A DNA stretch of 64,000 nucleotides from an uncultured Prevotellaceae bacterium (GTDB lineage Bacteria; Bacteroidota; Bacteroidia; Bacteroidales; Bacteroidaceae), in assembly GCA_900315105.1 (NCBI GenBank), contig OMXX01000002.1, positions 1 through 64,000 on the forward strand, written 5' to 3'. Numbering within the stretch: position 1 is the first letter of the stretch; each line of letters opens with the position of its first letter. Made by a program: the position numbers and the translations under genes. Under the pieces are notes generated by a model. That model ran no database searches. It saw only the letters and a program-made list of their open reading frames with translations, and was not told the origin of the DNA. Positions 43,745-54,054 of the stretch are shown here, piece by piece.

Positions 43745-44053
43745 TTACAGTTTAAGATTATCAATAGCCTCTACGCTATCAGACTTGAACAGACGATATA
43801 CGTTGAGGATGATAGCAATTGCAACGGCACTCTCAGCTGCACTTACACCGATAGAGAAGAGTGTGAAGAAGAATCCTTCATTTCCTTCTGGGAAGAGCAG
43901 ACGGTTGAATGCGGCAAAGTTGATGTCAACAGCATTGAGGATAAGCTCAACAGAGACCAACATTGCTATCAGGTTACGGCGTGTAACAAAACCGAACACA
44001 CCGATGAAGAACAATATCGCACTGAGTACGAAGAAACATTCTACTGGTACCAT
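43745..44053 (-). CDS. nuoK: NADH-quinone oxidoreductase subunit K
   Basis: A 102-residue, three-TM subunit. RNLIAMLVSVELILNAVDINF contains the conserved membrane Glu. The gene starts two bases after nuoJ and is followed by nuoL after nine bases. Confidence 0.95.
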   Translation of the reverse strand: MVPVECFFVLSAILFFIGVFGFVTRRNLIAMLVSVELILNAVDINFAAFNRLLFPEGNEGFFFTLFSIGVSAAESAVAIAIILNVYRLFKSDSVEAIDNLKL

Positions 44054-44055
44054 AA

Positions 44056-44580
44056 TTACTTATCCTCCTTCTGATTACGTGAAACAACAAGTCCGCCGAT
44101 GATACATGCAAGCAGGAACAAAGAGATGAACTCGAATGGGAGAACGTACTGATACTTCTCAGAACCAACGAGAGCCTCGCCGATAGCCTCCATAGAGACC
44201 TCAGTGTCTTCAACAGACATGAACTTGTCGATGAAGAAGTTCTTGAGCATTACACCTACAACGGTTACACAGCCTATCAGTGACACGATAGCCGCACCTA
44301 CGGCACGCTTGAAACTGAGTTTCTCAGCGGCACTCTGAAGGTCACGACGACTGAGAAGCTGGATGGCGAAGATATAAATCATCGTCATACCGCCTGCATA
44401 GATACTGAGCTGTGCGGCACCGAGGAAGGTGTAGTCGAGCAGGAAGTAAAGACCTGCAATGGCGAAAAGTACAAAAAGCAGTGCAGTGACAGAGCGCATG
44501 ATACGCTTTGTGAATACAGCTGCAAGAGCAGCTGCAATGATGACAACTGCAATGATTGCGAATACTATTATATTTGCCAT
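44056..44580 (-). CDS. nuoJ: NADH-quinone oxidoreductase subunit J
   Basis: A 174-residue subunit with about five TM helices, including LYFLLDYTFLGAAQLSIYAGGMTMIYIFAI with the conserved QLSIYAGG pattern (compare QVLVYAGA in other NuoJ). The start is three bases after nuoI. Confidence 0.93.
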   Translation of the reverse strand: MANIIVFAIIAVVIIAAALAAVFTKRIMRSVTALLFVLFAIAGLYFLLDYTFLGAAQLSIYAGGMTMIYIFAIQLLSRRDLQSAAEKLSFKRAVGAAIVSLIGCVTVVGVMLKNFFIDKFMSVEDTEVSMEAIGEALVGSEKYQYVLPFEFISLFLLACIIGGLVVSRNQKEDK

Positions 44581-44583
44581 GCC

Positions 44584-45147
44584 TTACTCCTCCGTTTTAG
44601 TTGATTCAGCCTTTGGAGCTGCAGGTGCCTCCTTTGAAGCCTCAGCTGCCTTGGCAGCAGCTATCCTTGCATTCTCCTCGTACTGCTTCATCTCCTCCTC
44701 TGTAGGAGCTACGTTAAGATGCTGTACGAGTACATCACGACTGAATGTAGCGTTTTCAAAATCCTTGACAAACTTGATAGCACCAAAGTTGCACGCATTG
44801 ACGCAAAGCTGGCAGAACATACAGTCGCCCAGGTCATACTGATAGTCAGTAAGGAGCTTCTTCTTCTTTCCGTCGGCAGTTACGACCATCTGCGATGTTA
44901 TCTTGATGGTGCCATTTGGACACGCCTTCTCGCACAATGTGCATGCGGTACACTTGTTCTTGCCATTCTCATCGAGAACCATGACAAGAGTACCACGATG
45001 ACGCTCTGCGATGTGCTGTGTCTTGCGGTTTTCGGGATACTGCTCAGTAACCTTGCGAGTCATGTACTCACCCATGGTGATGTCCATACCCGTAAGCAAG
45101 GTCTTGAGACCAGCCAGAGCACCGCCGAAATATGATTTGTTACTCAT
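44584..45147 (-). CDS. nuoI: NADH-quinone oxidoreductase subunit I (2 x 4Fe-4S)
   Basis: A 187-residue subunit with two ferredoxin motifs, CTACTLCEKACP and CMFCQLCVNACN, for clusters N6a and N6b. The C-terminal ~35 residues are Ala/Glu/Lys-rich (AAKAAEASKEAPAAPK), an extension of low complexity. It transfers electrons to NuoB. Confidence 0.95.
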   Translation of the reverse strand: MSNKSYFGGALAGLKTLLTGMDITMGEYMTRKVTEQYPENRKTQHIAERHRGTLVMVLDENGKNKCTACTLCEKACPNGTIKITSQMVVTADGKKKKLLTDYQYDLGDCMFCQLCVNACNFGAIKFVKDFENATFSRDVLVQHLNVAPTEEEMKQYEENARIAAAKAAEASKEAPAAPKAESTKTEE

Positions 45148-45161
45148 TATATTTACTTTAT

Positions 45162-46388
45162 TTACTTATCCTTCTTTATTGCGAGGTCAATACCTACAAG
45201 TTGCTGGTCCTGCTCGAACTGTGACTTGAACTTCATTGCACGGGCAAAGATAACAGCAAGCACAACGATGATAACTACTGCTACTGCATAGCCGATGTAA
45301 ACAATGCCTGTGAGGTTGAATGCTACGCAGACAGTCATCAGAACAAGGTTGAAGAGTGCCAATGGCATGAGGTACTTCCATTCAAGCTTCAGTATCTGGT
45401 CGATACGGAGACGTGGGAATGTCCACTTAATCCACATAAGCAACCATACCATAGCGAATGCCTTGCCAAGGAACCAGACAATACCTGGGATGAGGTCCAT
45501 TACATCATCGAATGCCTCAACGCCGATGTGAACAGGACACCAGCCACCGAGGAACACAAGTGAGGTCATACCTGCTACGATGAACAGGTTGAGGAACTCT
45601 GCAAGGTAATAGAAGCCGAAGCCCATACCAGAATACTCTGTGTGATAACCTGCTGTGAGCTCAGACTCAGCCTCTGCAAGGTCGAAAGGACCACGGTTAG
45701 CCTCTGCATTACCTGCGATGAGGAAGATGAAGAAGGCGATGAGGGCTGGGATGTGTCCCTGGAAGATAAGCCATCCGAAAGGACCAGACTGTGCCTCTAC
45801 GATGCCAGACACCTGCATTGTTCCTGTGAGGATAGTAGCTGTGATAAGGCAAAGACCGAGTGACATCTCATAGGAAATCATCTGAACAGCACCACGCATA
45901 GCAGATACGAGACCGTACTTATTGTTGGATGACCAACCTGCAAGGAATACACCAATAACGCCTATTGCACTTACCGCAGTGTAGAGGAAGATACCTACAT
46001 TGAAGTCGAGGATTACAGCACCATTATTCCAAGGAAGGAATGAGAAAGCGCCAACAGATCCCACGATAACGAGGATTGGAGCAAGGGCGTAAAGAAGCTT
46101 ATCAGCCTTGTCAACGAAGAAAATCTCCTTGATGAGCATCTTGAGAACGTCGGCAAAGACCTGAAGCAAGCCCCAAGGACCTACACGCATAGGGCCGAGA
46201 CGGCACTGGAAATACGCACAGACCTTACGCTCCATGAATATCAGTGCGATGGCAAGAAGGGCATAGCCCACAATGATGAGCAAGCCCACGAGCACGCACT
46301 CAATAGTGATTGCCAGCCACGAAGGAAGACCGAGGGTCAGTTGCAGCAGGCTATCAAACCATTTTGATACTATTGAAAAGTCGAACAT
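45162..46388 (-). CDS. nuoH: NADH-quinone oxidoreductase subunit H
   Basis: A 408-residue quinone-channel subunit with eight or more TM helices. RLGPMRVGPWGLLQVFADVLKML and NRGPFDLAEAESELTAGYHTEYSG are diagnostic. The start is chosen at MFDFSIV; the length is in the upper range for NuoH. Confidence 0.95.
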   Translation of the reverse strand: MFDFSIVSKWFDSLLQLTLGLPSWLAITIECVLVGLLIIVGYALLAIALIFMERKVCAYFQCRLGPMRVGPWGLLQVFADVLKMLIKEIFFVDKADKLLYALAPILVIVGSVGAFSFLPWNNGAVILDFNVGIFLYTAVSAIGVIGVFLAGWSSNNKYGLVSAMRGAVQMISYEMSLGLCLITATILTGTMQVSGIVEAQSGPFGWLIFQGHIPALIAFFIFLIAGNAEANRGPFDLAEAESELTAGYHTEYSGMGFGFYYLAEFLNLFIVAGMTSLVFLGGWCPVHIGVEAFDDVMDLIPGIVWFLGKAFAMVWLLMWIKWTFPRLRIDQILKLEWKYLMPLALFNLVLMTVCVAFNLTGIVYIGYAVAVVIIVVLAVIFARAMKFKSQFEQDQQLVGIDLAIKKDK

Positions 46389-46446
46389 TGTTTTTCTTTA
46401 TTATATATTATAAATAAGGTGTAGTCAGCCAGAAGGCTTTTACCTT

Positions 46447-48009
46447 TTATCTGTCAATATCAGGTATGATGTAGTCAAGACCTGCACCAACAGCAATAAG
46501 GTCAGCCACCTTTGTTCCGCGAAGCATATCATCAAGAGCACCTACAAGGGTAAGAGCCATAGGACGAAGCTTCATACGGTAAGGAGACTTGTCGCCACGG
46601 GAATCGAGATATACACCGAACTCACCACTTGTACCCTCGCAAGCGAAGTACCACTGTCCTTCAGGAAGCTTGATAATCGGCTTCTGCTTGATGTAGTACT
46701 CACCTTCTGGGATATTGTCAATGAGTTGCTCTATGATTCTGATAGACTGCTCAATCTCCTTGATACGGAGATAGTAACGGTCCTGTGCATCACAGTTGTC
46801 GAGGACAACCTGATTCCAGTCCACCTTATCATAGGCTGCGTATGGATAGTTTTTACGAAGGTCGTTAGCCCATTGTGAAGCACGACCGTTTGAACCAGAC
46901 ATACCATGAGAGATTGCATCCTCCTTAGAGATACAACCTACGTTCTCAAGACGCTGATGGGTGATTACGTTGTCACCGAAGACATTTACGTACTCAGAGA
47001 GTTTTGGCTTGAGGTATGCACAGAGTTTCTTGACATTCTCCTGAAAGTGCTCATCGATATCATCCTGAAGACCACCGATACGATAGTAGTTCTGGATAAG
47101 ACGACCACCTGTAGTCTCCTCCATGCAGTTGAGCACGTACTCACGGTCACGCATACAGTAAAGGAACGCTGTAAGTGCGCCAAGGTCCTGAGCATAACAG
47201 CCGAGATAGAGAAGATGACCGTCAATACGCTGGAGCTCATCCATGATTGTACGGATAACCTTGATACGGTCAGAGAGTTCTACGCCAAGTGCCTCCTCGA
47301 TTACGCCACAGATAGCGTGACGGTTAATCATTGCAGAGAGGTAGTTCAGACGGTCTGTCATTGCCAGTGTCTGTGGGTAGGTCATGTTCTCGAACATCTT
47401 CTCAATACCACGATGGATATATCCGAGATGTGGAACGATGCGCTTTACGGTTTCACCATCAAGAACAGTCTCAAGACGAAGCACACCGTGTGTAGATGGG
47501 TGCTGAGGACCAATATTGATAACGAACTCATCATCACCGAAGAGCTGTACCTGCTTCTCAACAAGGTTTCCGTTCTTGTCAAGACTGTACTGCATGGTGA
47601 AGTTTGGCTCTTCATCGTCCTCAAGTGTATAACCCTCCTGTGCAACAAAATCCTTGCGGAGCGGATATCCCTTGAAGTCGTTACGAAGGAAGAGACGACG
47701 CATATCAGGATGACCGAGGAACTTGATACCAAGGAAGTCATATACCTCACGCTCGAGCAGGTTAGCACACTTATAGAGGGAAGTGATACTCCATATTACA
47801 TCAGAGTCACCCTTCTTCTCTGCTATTGTCTTTACAGAGATACGCTCATGAGTGTCGGTATTCTCAAGAATATAGATACATCCGAGACCTTCCTCACCGA
47901 AATCCTCACCAATAATAGTAACGAGATAATCGAAATGCTTCTCGTCATGGAGTTTTGCCATTGCAGAGGCAAACTCGCTGAAAGAATAGACTATGTTATT
48001 AAGTTTCAT
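46447..48009 (-). CDS. nuoCD: NADH-quinone oxidoreductase fused subunits C and D
   Basis: A 520-residue fusion. The first ~130 residues are NuoC (30 kDa; LEREVYDFLGIKFLGHPDMRRLFL). After a linker, NuoD starts with VINIGPQHPSTHGVLRLE and continues with LGYIHRGIEKMFE and a C-terminal quinone-site part ending DYIIPDIDR. Fused nuoCD is known in several bacteria, including Bacteroidetes. Confidence 0.95.
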   Translation of the reverse strand: MKLNNIVYSFSEFASAMAKLHDEKHFDYLVTIIGEDFGEEGLGCIYILENTDTHERISVKTIAEKKGDSDVIWSITSLYKCANLLEREVYDFLGIKFLGHPDMRRLFLRNDFKGYPLRKDFVAQEGYTLEDDEEPNFTMQYSLDKNGNLVEKQVQLFGDDEFVINIGPQHPSTHGVLRLETVLDGETVKRIVPHLGYIHRGIEKMFENMTYPQTLAMTDRLNYLSAMINRHAICGVIEEALGVELSDRIKVIRTIMDELQRIDGHLLYLGCYAQDLGALTAFLYCMRDREYVLNCMEETTGGRLIQNYYRIGGLQDDIDEHFQENVKKLCAYLKPKLSEYVNVFGDNVITHQRLENVGCISKEDAISHGMSGSNGRASQWANDLRKNYPYAAYDKVDWNQVVLDNCDAQDRYYLRIKEIEQSIRIIEQLIDNIPEGEYYIKQKPIIKLPEGQWYFACEGTSGEFGVYLDSRGDKSPYRMKLRPMALTLVGALDDMLRGTKVADLIAVGAGLDYIIPDIDR

Positions 48010-48023
48010 TCCGTTTATCCTCC

Positions 48024-48710
48024 TTAGTGAATTGTATTGTTAATTTCCTTCTTAACAGCCTCGGTAACTTTACCTGCCGTAGCCTTCATCTCCTCGATGA
48101 ACTTCTTAGGCACGTCTGTTACCTTGATTGCATCAGGGTTCTTCTCCTTGCGATTCACACCACCAAAGAACTTCTCAACCTTGACCTTACGCTGAAGCTG
48201 CATCATACCGTAAAGGATAGCCTCTGGACGTGGAGGGCATCCTGGGATATAGACATCAACAGGAAGGAACTCATCAATACCGCGAACTACATGGTAACTA
48301 GATTTGAAAGGACCACCAGAGATAGCGCATCCGCCTACAGCAACAACGTACTTAGGCTCTGCCATCTCATCATACAGACGCTTGAGAGCAGGTGCCATCT
48401 TGTGAGTAATGGTTCCAGCACACATGATGAGGTCTGCCTGACGTGGTGAGTTACGAGTAACCTCGAAACCGAAACGGGCAAAGTCATAGCGAGCGCAACC
48501 GCAAGCCATGAATTCAATACCACAGCATGATGTTGCGAAGGTAAGAGCCCAAAGAGAATTACTGCGTCCCCAGTTGATTAGTGCGTCGAGATTACCTACA
48601 ACGCAGTTTACGCCACCTTCATTAAGTTCCTTAATCATTGACTCGAGCGTCTCGTTGTCCTTCCACTCATTGTATGGAATAGACTTGATAGAAGGCTTTT
48701 TTACTTCCAT
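48024..48710 (-). CDS. nuoB: NADH-quinone oxidoreductase subunit B (N2 cluster)
   Basis: A 228-residue subunit that binds the terminal 4Fe-4S cluster through [10 protein letters not shown], a third Cys in [14 protein letters not shown] and the fourth in [11 protein letters not shown]. The C-terminal ~50 residues are lysine-rich. An ATG seven codons upstream (48731) exists; starting at MEVKKPSI overlaps the nuoA stop by 10 bases, which is the likelier coupled arrangement. Confidence 0.95.
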   Translation of the reverse strand: MEVKKPSIKSIPYNEWKDNETLESMIKELNEGGVNCVVGNLDALINWGRSNSLWALTFATSCCGIEFMACGCARYDFARFGFEVTRNSPRQADLIMCAGTITHKMAPALKRLYDEMAEPKYVVAVGGCAISGGPFKSSYHVVRGIDEFLPVDVYIPGCPPRPEAILYGMMQLQRKVKVEKFFGGVNRKEKNPDAIKVTDVPKKFIEEMKATAGKVTEAVKKEINNTIH

Positions 48711-49051
48711 TCGAGCGCTCCTTTCCGCCATGCGTAAGCAAGGCCAAACACAAGTACAAGCATGAAGAAGCCGATGCTCATCAGTGCCATAGTACCAAAT
48801 TGGTTAACTACTACTGCCCAAGGGTAAAGGAATACAGTCTCCACGTCGAACATAAGGAAAAGAATGGCAAAGAGATAGTAACCTACATGCATAGGAAGCC
48901 ATGAGCTTCCGCGTGTAGGAATACCACACTCAAATGGTTCACCTTTTACCTTGTTGTAAGTGCGTGGACCCAGCAACTTTGCTGTGATGTACGCCGCTAC
49001 CACTAAGAAGACAGCCGTTATAATAACGGTTACAAACAAAGTGAAATACAT
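48701..49051 (-). CDS. nuoA: NADH-quinone oxidoreductase subunit A
   Basis: A 116-residue subunit with three TM helices and the conserved [15 protein letters not shown] loop and [13 protein letters not shown] motif. It is first in the nuo operon; a -7 box lies at 49096-49103. nuoE, F and G (the NADH dehydrogenase module) are missing from the operon. Confidence 0.95.
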   Translation of the reverse strand: MYFTLFVTVIITAVFLVVAAYITAKLLGPRTYNKVKGEPFECGIPTRGSSWLPMHVGYYLFAILFLMFDVETVFLYPWAVVVNQFGTMALMSIGFFMLVLVFGLAYAWRKGALEWK

Positions 49052-49095
49052 AGAATTGTATAAAATAAAAAATTAATTTAGCTCTAAATCAACTG

Positions 49096-49103
49096 CAAAG
49101 TTA
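49096..49103 (-). promoter_or_regulatory. -7 box of the nuo operon promoter
   Basis: TAACTTTG on the minus strand, about 45 bases upstream of the nuoA ATG. Confidence 0.6.
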
Positions 49104-49218
49104 GTAAAAAATATTAACAACAGAAAAGAATTGAAAGGAAAAATCCCCCACCATTTGCATAAATGAAAAAAATAATACATTTTTTGGTAAAAACGTACCG
49201 AATATAAATTAAATTTAT

Positions 49219-49226
49219 TATCTTTG
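49219..49226 (+). promoter_or_regulatory. -7 box of the hybrid sensor gene promoter
   Basis: TATCTTTG, about 55 bases before the ATG at 49281, divergent from the nuo promoter. Confidence 0.55.
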
Positions 49227-49280
49227 CAGACAATAAAAGCTAAAAACACCTTATATTTTCCCAAATAGAGGACATCAAAA

Positions 49281-52200
49281 ATGACTAAAAGACTGCTGGT
49301 ATTCCTTGCCTGTTTTTTATATATAACAAACATACATAAACTCCATGCTGAAGAGCAATCATTCGTCGCACATAAATTTACTGTGGCGGACGGTCTTCCC
49401 AGTAACAATGTCCGTGAGCTCGTACAAGATGGAGACGGCTATATATGGCTTGGTACTACAGGAGGACTATGCCGTTTCGATGGCTATCAGTTTGTTACAT
49501 TCAATACTTTCAACAATCCATCCAAAGGCAGTAACACACTTCATGTCGGACAGGTAAACTTCTCAGACAAAGGAAGTTCTATTTGGATTAACACCTCGTC
49601 ACTTCTCACGGCTTGTTACCTAACCAAGACTGGGCAATTCATTGACTATACAGGATTTGGAGGGCAATACAGCCTATATAGCAAGCGTCTTGAAACCCCC
49701 AATGATATATGGCTATACGACATAACCACAGGTGCAAGACGAATTACATACACCGATGGGAAATTCTCCGCAACCGACTACAATGCAAAAAGCGGTTTGC
49801 CTAACAATCATGTTATCAATGCGATAGAAAGTTCAAAAGGCTACACATGGATTGTCACAAAGAGAGGTTTTTCCATCGTTGACCCGATGGGAAGGGCAAA
49901 GATTAGAGACTACAGAACAGAATTCAAAGGCGGCGAGGCATGGGGGGATTACGTCATGCTGATTGCAGGTAATGAAGTGTACAAATTCAACGCCACAGGC
50001 TCGAAAATGACACGCCATGCCCTACCCTCTCCCATGGGCGGTTTCAACACCGTTACCAGTACCATAACAATCAATGGCAAACTGTTCATTTTCACTAAGG
50101 AGAAAGTTGTCATTTTCGATATAATGACAGGAACTTTTTCCACTTCAGAGGATTACGATATCAAAGGGGGAAAAATCCAGAAATCCACAGCTCATTACAC
50201 CCTTGTTGCCAATAAAGGAAAAACGCTTTGGATTATCGACCGAGAAGCTAACATTCAGAAGCTCAATATCATAAATGAGATTCACACAAGTACGGAGAAA
50301 AACCGTATCTACACCGCAGCAGAGGACAAAGAAGGACTTCTCTATATTGCCACCTATGGTAATGGACTATTCATTTATAATCCTAAGACACGCGAGATTC
50401 TCGGTCATTACACGCAAAAAGACGGGTTCTTCAATAATGACTATCTTCAGGAGATTCTGATAGACCGTGAAGGTAACATCTGGGTAAGTACTGAAACTGC
50501 AGGTCTTTCATGCCTAAGCAGGGACGATTGCGCAGAGAGCTACTACCGTATGCTCACTCATGGGGATATCGGTGAATGGAGTAATAATATACGCTCTATC
50601 ACATGGGCCCAAAACGAGGATAATGTATGGCTTTCCACCAAGGACAACAAGCTGTACAACTACAATCTGACAAGCGGGAACATATCTCTATTTGAGGTTC
50701 TGAATGCACCTGTCTATTCCACTCTCATAGACAGTAGGGGGCAGATATGGATTGGAACATGTGGTTCTGGTCTGTTCATTGACGGCGAACATTATACCGA
50801 GAACGACAGCATCAGTCTGATTAGTAATGACATATACAAAATAGCAGAGGACAAGATAGGAAGGATATGGTTGGCCACATGGCAAGGTGGTCTTCATATG
50901 ACGGACAACAAGTTAGGACAGCCTCTGTATTTCACAAACTTCCTTATAACCTCATATAATGAAAAGCGTCAGCATGACCTTTGTTTCGGTGATGACGGCG
51001 ACCTCTGGGTTGCGACAAACAATGGCCTTTATGTGGTCAATACTAATAAGAAACATATAACAAGCAAGGATTTCAAGAACTACAACACACAGAACGGTTC
51101 ACTTCCGACAAACGAAATCGTATGCCTATACTTTGATCACGAATCACATACCCTATGGGCTGGTACTACCGGTTGCGGTGTCATTCAGATGCAGATTGAC
51201 AGGAATCGCAAGATTAAGAATATCAAGACTATAGACCGTTCTGCGGGACTTGCAAATAACATCGTGAAGGCTATCCTAAAGGATAATAACGGATTCATCT
51301 GGGTAAGTACGGAAGAAGGCCTTTCACGCATCGAGCCAAAGACCGGAGCTGTACGTACTATTCATATCGGTCCAAGCCTGCAGAGCAATATCTTTGCAGA
51401 GAATGCCGCCCTTATCACCAAGGACGGAAGAATGATATTCGGAACAGGCTATGGTCTGGCAATAGTTCGTCCTAATAGTGCCAAGTCCCTGAACATTAAG
51501 AATGTAAATGTCTGTATAACAGAACTCCGCATCAATGGAACATCTGTATATAACTCCCCTGACATGGACGCTCAGCAGCGTGCCTACGCATCAGAGGGAG
51601 CCATAGAACTCACCCATAAGCAAAACTCCATAACAATATTCTTCTCAAACTTTATCTTCTCACAGGCAGGAACTTCCATCTATCAATACAAAATGGAAGG
51701 TACGGACAAAGACTGGCGTCCGGCAACATCCGTGAATTATGCGGAATATGCCAATATGTCGCCAGGAAAATACACATTCAAGGTACGTACTCTCGTAGAT
51801 GGTAAATGGATTGAGGGAAAACCATTCGATATTACTATCAACCAGCCACTCTATAACACATGGTGGGCATGGCTATTATACCTTATATTAATAGCAACTG
51901 GTGGTACATATCTCTATCTGCAATGGAAGAAGAACTTCAAGCTTCAGCACGAGATAAGCCTGAACAAGGAGCTCTCTGAGTTCCGCTTGAACTTCTTCAC
52001 ACACATTACCCACGAATTCCGTACTCCGCTTGCGATTATCTCCAACTCCATGGATGCCTTGACTCAGGCAAACTCTACTCAGGCAACCCAGAAAGCAGCG
52101 ATTAAATCGGCAAAAAGAGGCACTAACCGCATGCTTCGTCTAGTAAATGAGCTTATGGAATTCCGCAAGCTCTCTGTCGGAGTATCACGTCTTGCCGTAG

Positions 52201-53618
52201 AAAAGGACGACATCATAGGCTTTGTACGCAATATATACCAAGACCTATGGACAATAAGCAAGCGCAAGGAGATAGATATGACCTTCACTCCTTTCGCCAA
52301 GGAATACCAGCTTACCTTTGACCACGCAAAGGTAGAGACTATTGTGTTCAATATTGTTTCCAATGCTGTAAAATACACCCCTCAGAAAGGGCAAATATCT
52401 ATCAAGATACTTCTCGACGACCAGGACGAGAACATTTCCATCATCGTAGAAGATTCCGGCCAGGGGATCAGCAAGGAGCAGGAGAAAGAACTGTTCCGTC
52501 CATTCATGCACGGTCTTGTATCTCAGGGAGGTATGGGTATAGGTCTGTATTCTGCCAAGGGAATGGCAATACTTCACCACGGAGACATCACATACAAGAA
52601 ATCAGAAGAACTGGGCGGTGCCAAATTTACGATTTCCCTTCCTGTCAATGAGGATCTCTACACAGCCGAGGAATACATTCAGGACCTTGCTATTCATACA
52701 GAAACAAACGAGGACAATAGCGTGGTAGAGGAGGTTATCCATAACATGCATACCGAATCCCTCAATGACATCACCCTCGCAATCATCGAGGACGACATGG
52801 ACATGCTCGAGCAGATTTCTTCTGCAATGAGCCAGTATTTCCACGTCAATACATATATGAACGGTGAAGAAGCCATAAAGGGCATCATGGAGACCAAGCC
52901 AGACGTAATCATCAGCGATGTAATGCTTCCAGACACAAACGGCTACGAGATAGTAAAGAAACTACGTAGTGAAACGGCATTCATCAACACTCCTATCATC
53001 ATGCTTACCGCTCTTGACGACGAGCGTCATCAGATGAAAGGATATGAGGCAGGTGCCGATGACTACGTAACAAAGCCTTGTAATTTCCGCGTTCTCCTTG
53101 CCCGTATCGTTCAGCTATATACATGGGCGCACAAACGCGAGCAACAAGCCATAGCAATGGCAACAGAGGATAATATCAATACGGAAGAAGTACTTGTTGA
53201 AACAAACATTCCACAAGTTGAGGAAAGCGAAACGACAGCTGCAAATACTTCAACGAAGTCATCTGTCACGGCAACTCCAAAGCAGATAACAACATCTCCA
53301 CTCGACAAGAAATTCAAGGAAACCCTTGAATATATCGTCACACAACATATAAGCGACCATGACTTTACAGTTGACCGCCTCGCCGCCCTCATGCAGATGG
53401 GACACACGAAGTTCTATGGACGAATGAAAGAAGTCCTGGGCGTAAGTCCAAACAAGTACCTTATGAATGAGAAAATGCGTATTGCTGCCGAACTAATCCT
53501 CGAAGGAAAATATTCCATCGCCGAGGTTAGTTTCAAGGTCGGCTTTATGGATCAAAGCTATTTCAACAAATGCTTCAAGCAATATTACGGTTGCGTGCCA
53601 AGTAAGTATGGGAAGTAA
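49281..53618 (+). CDS. Hybrid two-component system sensor/regulator (HTCS)
   Basis: A 1445-residue one-protein two-component system. In order: signal peptide (MTKRLLVFLACFLYI); two-component propeller repeats with many IWLGT/IWVST blades (to ~residue 750); Y_Y_Y domain; TM helix (~860-880); HisKA with the phospho-His at about residue 911 (THEFRTP); HATPase with N-box NIVSNAVKYTP, DSGQGIS and GMGIGLYSAKGM; receiver domain with Asp ~1213 (IISDVMLPD) and Lys in YVTKPCN; and an AraC-type HTH at the C-terminus (KYSIAEVSFKVGFMDQSYFNKCFK). HTCS proteins usually sense glycans and control neighbouring polysaccharide loci. No SusC/SusD or glycosidase gene is near; it is divergent from nuo. Confidence 0.96.
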   Translation: MTKRLLVFLACFLYITNIHKLHAEEQSFVAHKFTVADGLPSNNVRELVQDGDGYIWLGTTGGLCRFDGYQFVTFNTFNNPSKGSNTLHVGQVNFSDKGSSIWINTSSLLTACYLTKTGQFIDYTGFGGQYSLYSKRLETPNDIWLYDITTGARRITYTDGKFSATDYNAKSGLPNNHVINAIESSKGYTWIVTKRGFSIVDPMGRAKIRDYRTEFKGGEAWGDYVMLIAGNEVYKFNATGSKMTRHALPSPMGGFNTVTSTITINGKLFIFTKEKVVIFDIMTGTFSTSEDYDIKGGKIQKSTAHYTLVANKGKTLWIIDREANIQKLNIINEIHTSTEKNRIYTAAEDKEGLLYIATYGNGLFIYNPKTREILGHYTQKDGFFNNDYLQEILIDREGNIWVSTETAGLSCLSRDDCAESYYRMLTHGDIGEWSNNIRSITWAQNEDNVWLSTKDNKLYNYNLTSGNISLFEVLNAPVYSTLIDSRGQIWIGTCGSGLFIDGEHYTENDSISLISNDIYKIAEDKIGRIWLATWQGGLHMTDNKLGQPLYFTNFLITSYNEKRQHDLCFGDDGDLWVATNNGLYVVNTNKKHITSKDFKNYNTQNGSLPTNEIVCLYFDHESHTLWAGTTGCGVIQMQIDRNRKIKNIKTIDRSAGLANNIVKAILKDNNGFIWVSTEEGLSRIEPKTGAVRTIHIGPSLQSNIFAENAALITKDGRMIFGTGYGLAIVRPNSAKSLNIKNVNVCITELRINGTSVYNSPDMDAQQRAYASEGAIELTHKQNSITIFFSNFIFSQAGTSIYQYKMEGTDKDWRPATSVNYAEYANMSPGKYTFKVRTLVDGKWIEGKPFDITINQPLYNTWWAWLLYLILIATGGTYLYLQWKKNFKLQHEISLNKELSEFRLNFFTHITHEFRTPLAIISNSMDALTQANSTQATQKAAIKSAKRGTNRMLRLVNELMEFRKLSVGVSRLAVEKDDIIGFVRNIYQDLWTISKRKEIDMTFTPFAKEYQLTFDHAKVETIVFNIVSNAVKYTPQKGQISIKILLDDQDENISIIVEDSGQGISKEQEKELFRPFMHGLVSQGGMGIGLYSAKGMAILHHGDITYKKSEELGGAKFTISLPVNEDLYTAEEYIQDLAIHTETNEDNSVVEEVIHNMHTESLNDITLAIIEDDMDMLEQISSAMSQYFHVNTYMNGEEAIKGIMETKPDVIISDVMLPDTNGYEIVKKLRSETAFINTPIIMLTALDDERHQMKGYEAGADDYVTKPCNFRVLLARIVQLYTWAHKREQQAIAMATEDNINTEEVLVETNIPQVEESETTAANTSTKSSVTATPKQITTSPLDKKFKETLEYIVTQHISDHDFTVDRLAALMQMGHTKFYGRMKEVLGVSPNKYLMNEKMRIAAELILEGKYSIAEVSFKVGFMDQSYFNKCFKQYYGCVPSKYGK

Positions 53619-53630
53619 TGTTAGTGGAAA

Positions 53631-53700
53631 GTGGAAAGAGTAAAGTATAAAGTATAAAGAGTAAAGAGTAAAGAGTAAAGTGTAAAGAGTAAAGTGTAAG
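53631..53700. repeat. 7-bp array downstream of the HTCS gene
   Basis: TAAAGAG and TAAAGTG units, about eight copies, between the HTCS stop and its terminator. Confidence 0.88.
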
Positions 53701-53794
53701 GTTGAAAGAGGAACCTCAAAGCTGATGAGCTTTTAGCGAATAAAGTATAAGATATAAGGTGCAAAGAAAATAGGCAACCATATAAAATGAAAAT

Positions 53795-53824
53795 TGGATA
53801 GGCACGCTTGCCTATCCATTTTTT
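53795..53824 (+). terminator. HTCS terminator
   Basis: Stem TGGATAGGCA/TGCCTATCCA with a short loop, followed by T's. The rest of 53619-54054 holds the 7-bp array and the minus-strand box at 53902-53909; nothing coding was seen. Confidence 0.85.
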
Positions 53825-53901
53825 CGATACATACATTAAGTCAACTAACTAATACTTAATTGTGATTACCTAACATAAAACCTATTTTCTTATTTCTGAT
53901 G

Positions 53902-53909
53902 CAAAGATA
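53902..53909 (-). promoter_or_regulatory. -7-like box on the minus strand
   Basis: TATCTTTG on the minus strand, followed by CATCAG. Downstream on that strand is a hairpin at 53795-53824 and no gene. No -33 box was seen. Confidence 0.35.
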
Positions 53910-54054
53910 TAGTTTTTTTCAATATTACACTACGGAAAATCATTCGAAAATTAGTAAAATATTACGAAAATCACGTTTTTACAGTATTACAAGGCCTATA
54001 AAATGAAAATTTTCCTACTTTTTCGAGTAGGAAAATCATACATTTACGTTAATT

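Noticed and set aside
46906..48027. 373-codon ORF opposite nuoCD
   Set aside because: Shadow of nuoCD, whose motifs are complete on the other strand.
53621..53836. 71-codon minus-strand ORF after the HTCS gene
   Set aside because: Most codons come from the 7-bp array and the terminator hairpin; the repetitive LLFTLYSLLFTLYTL tail is a repeat product, not a protein pattern.
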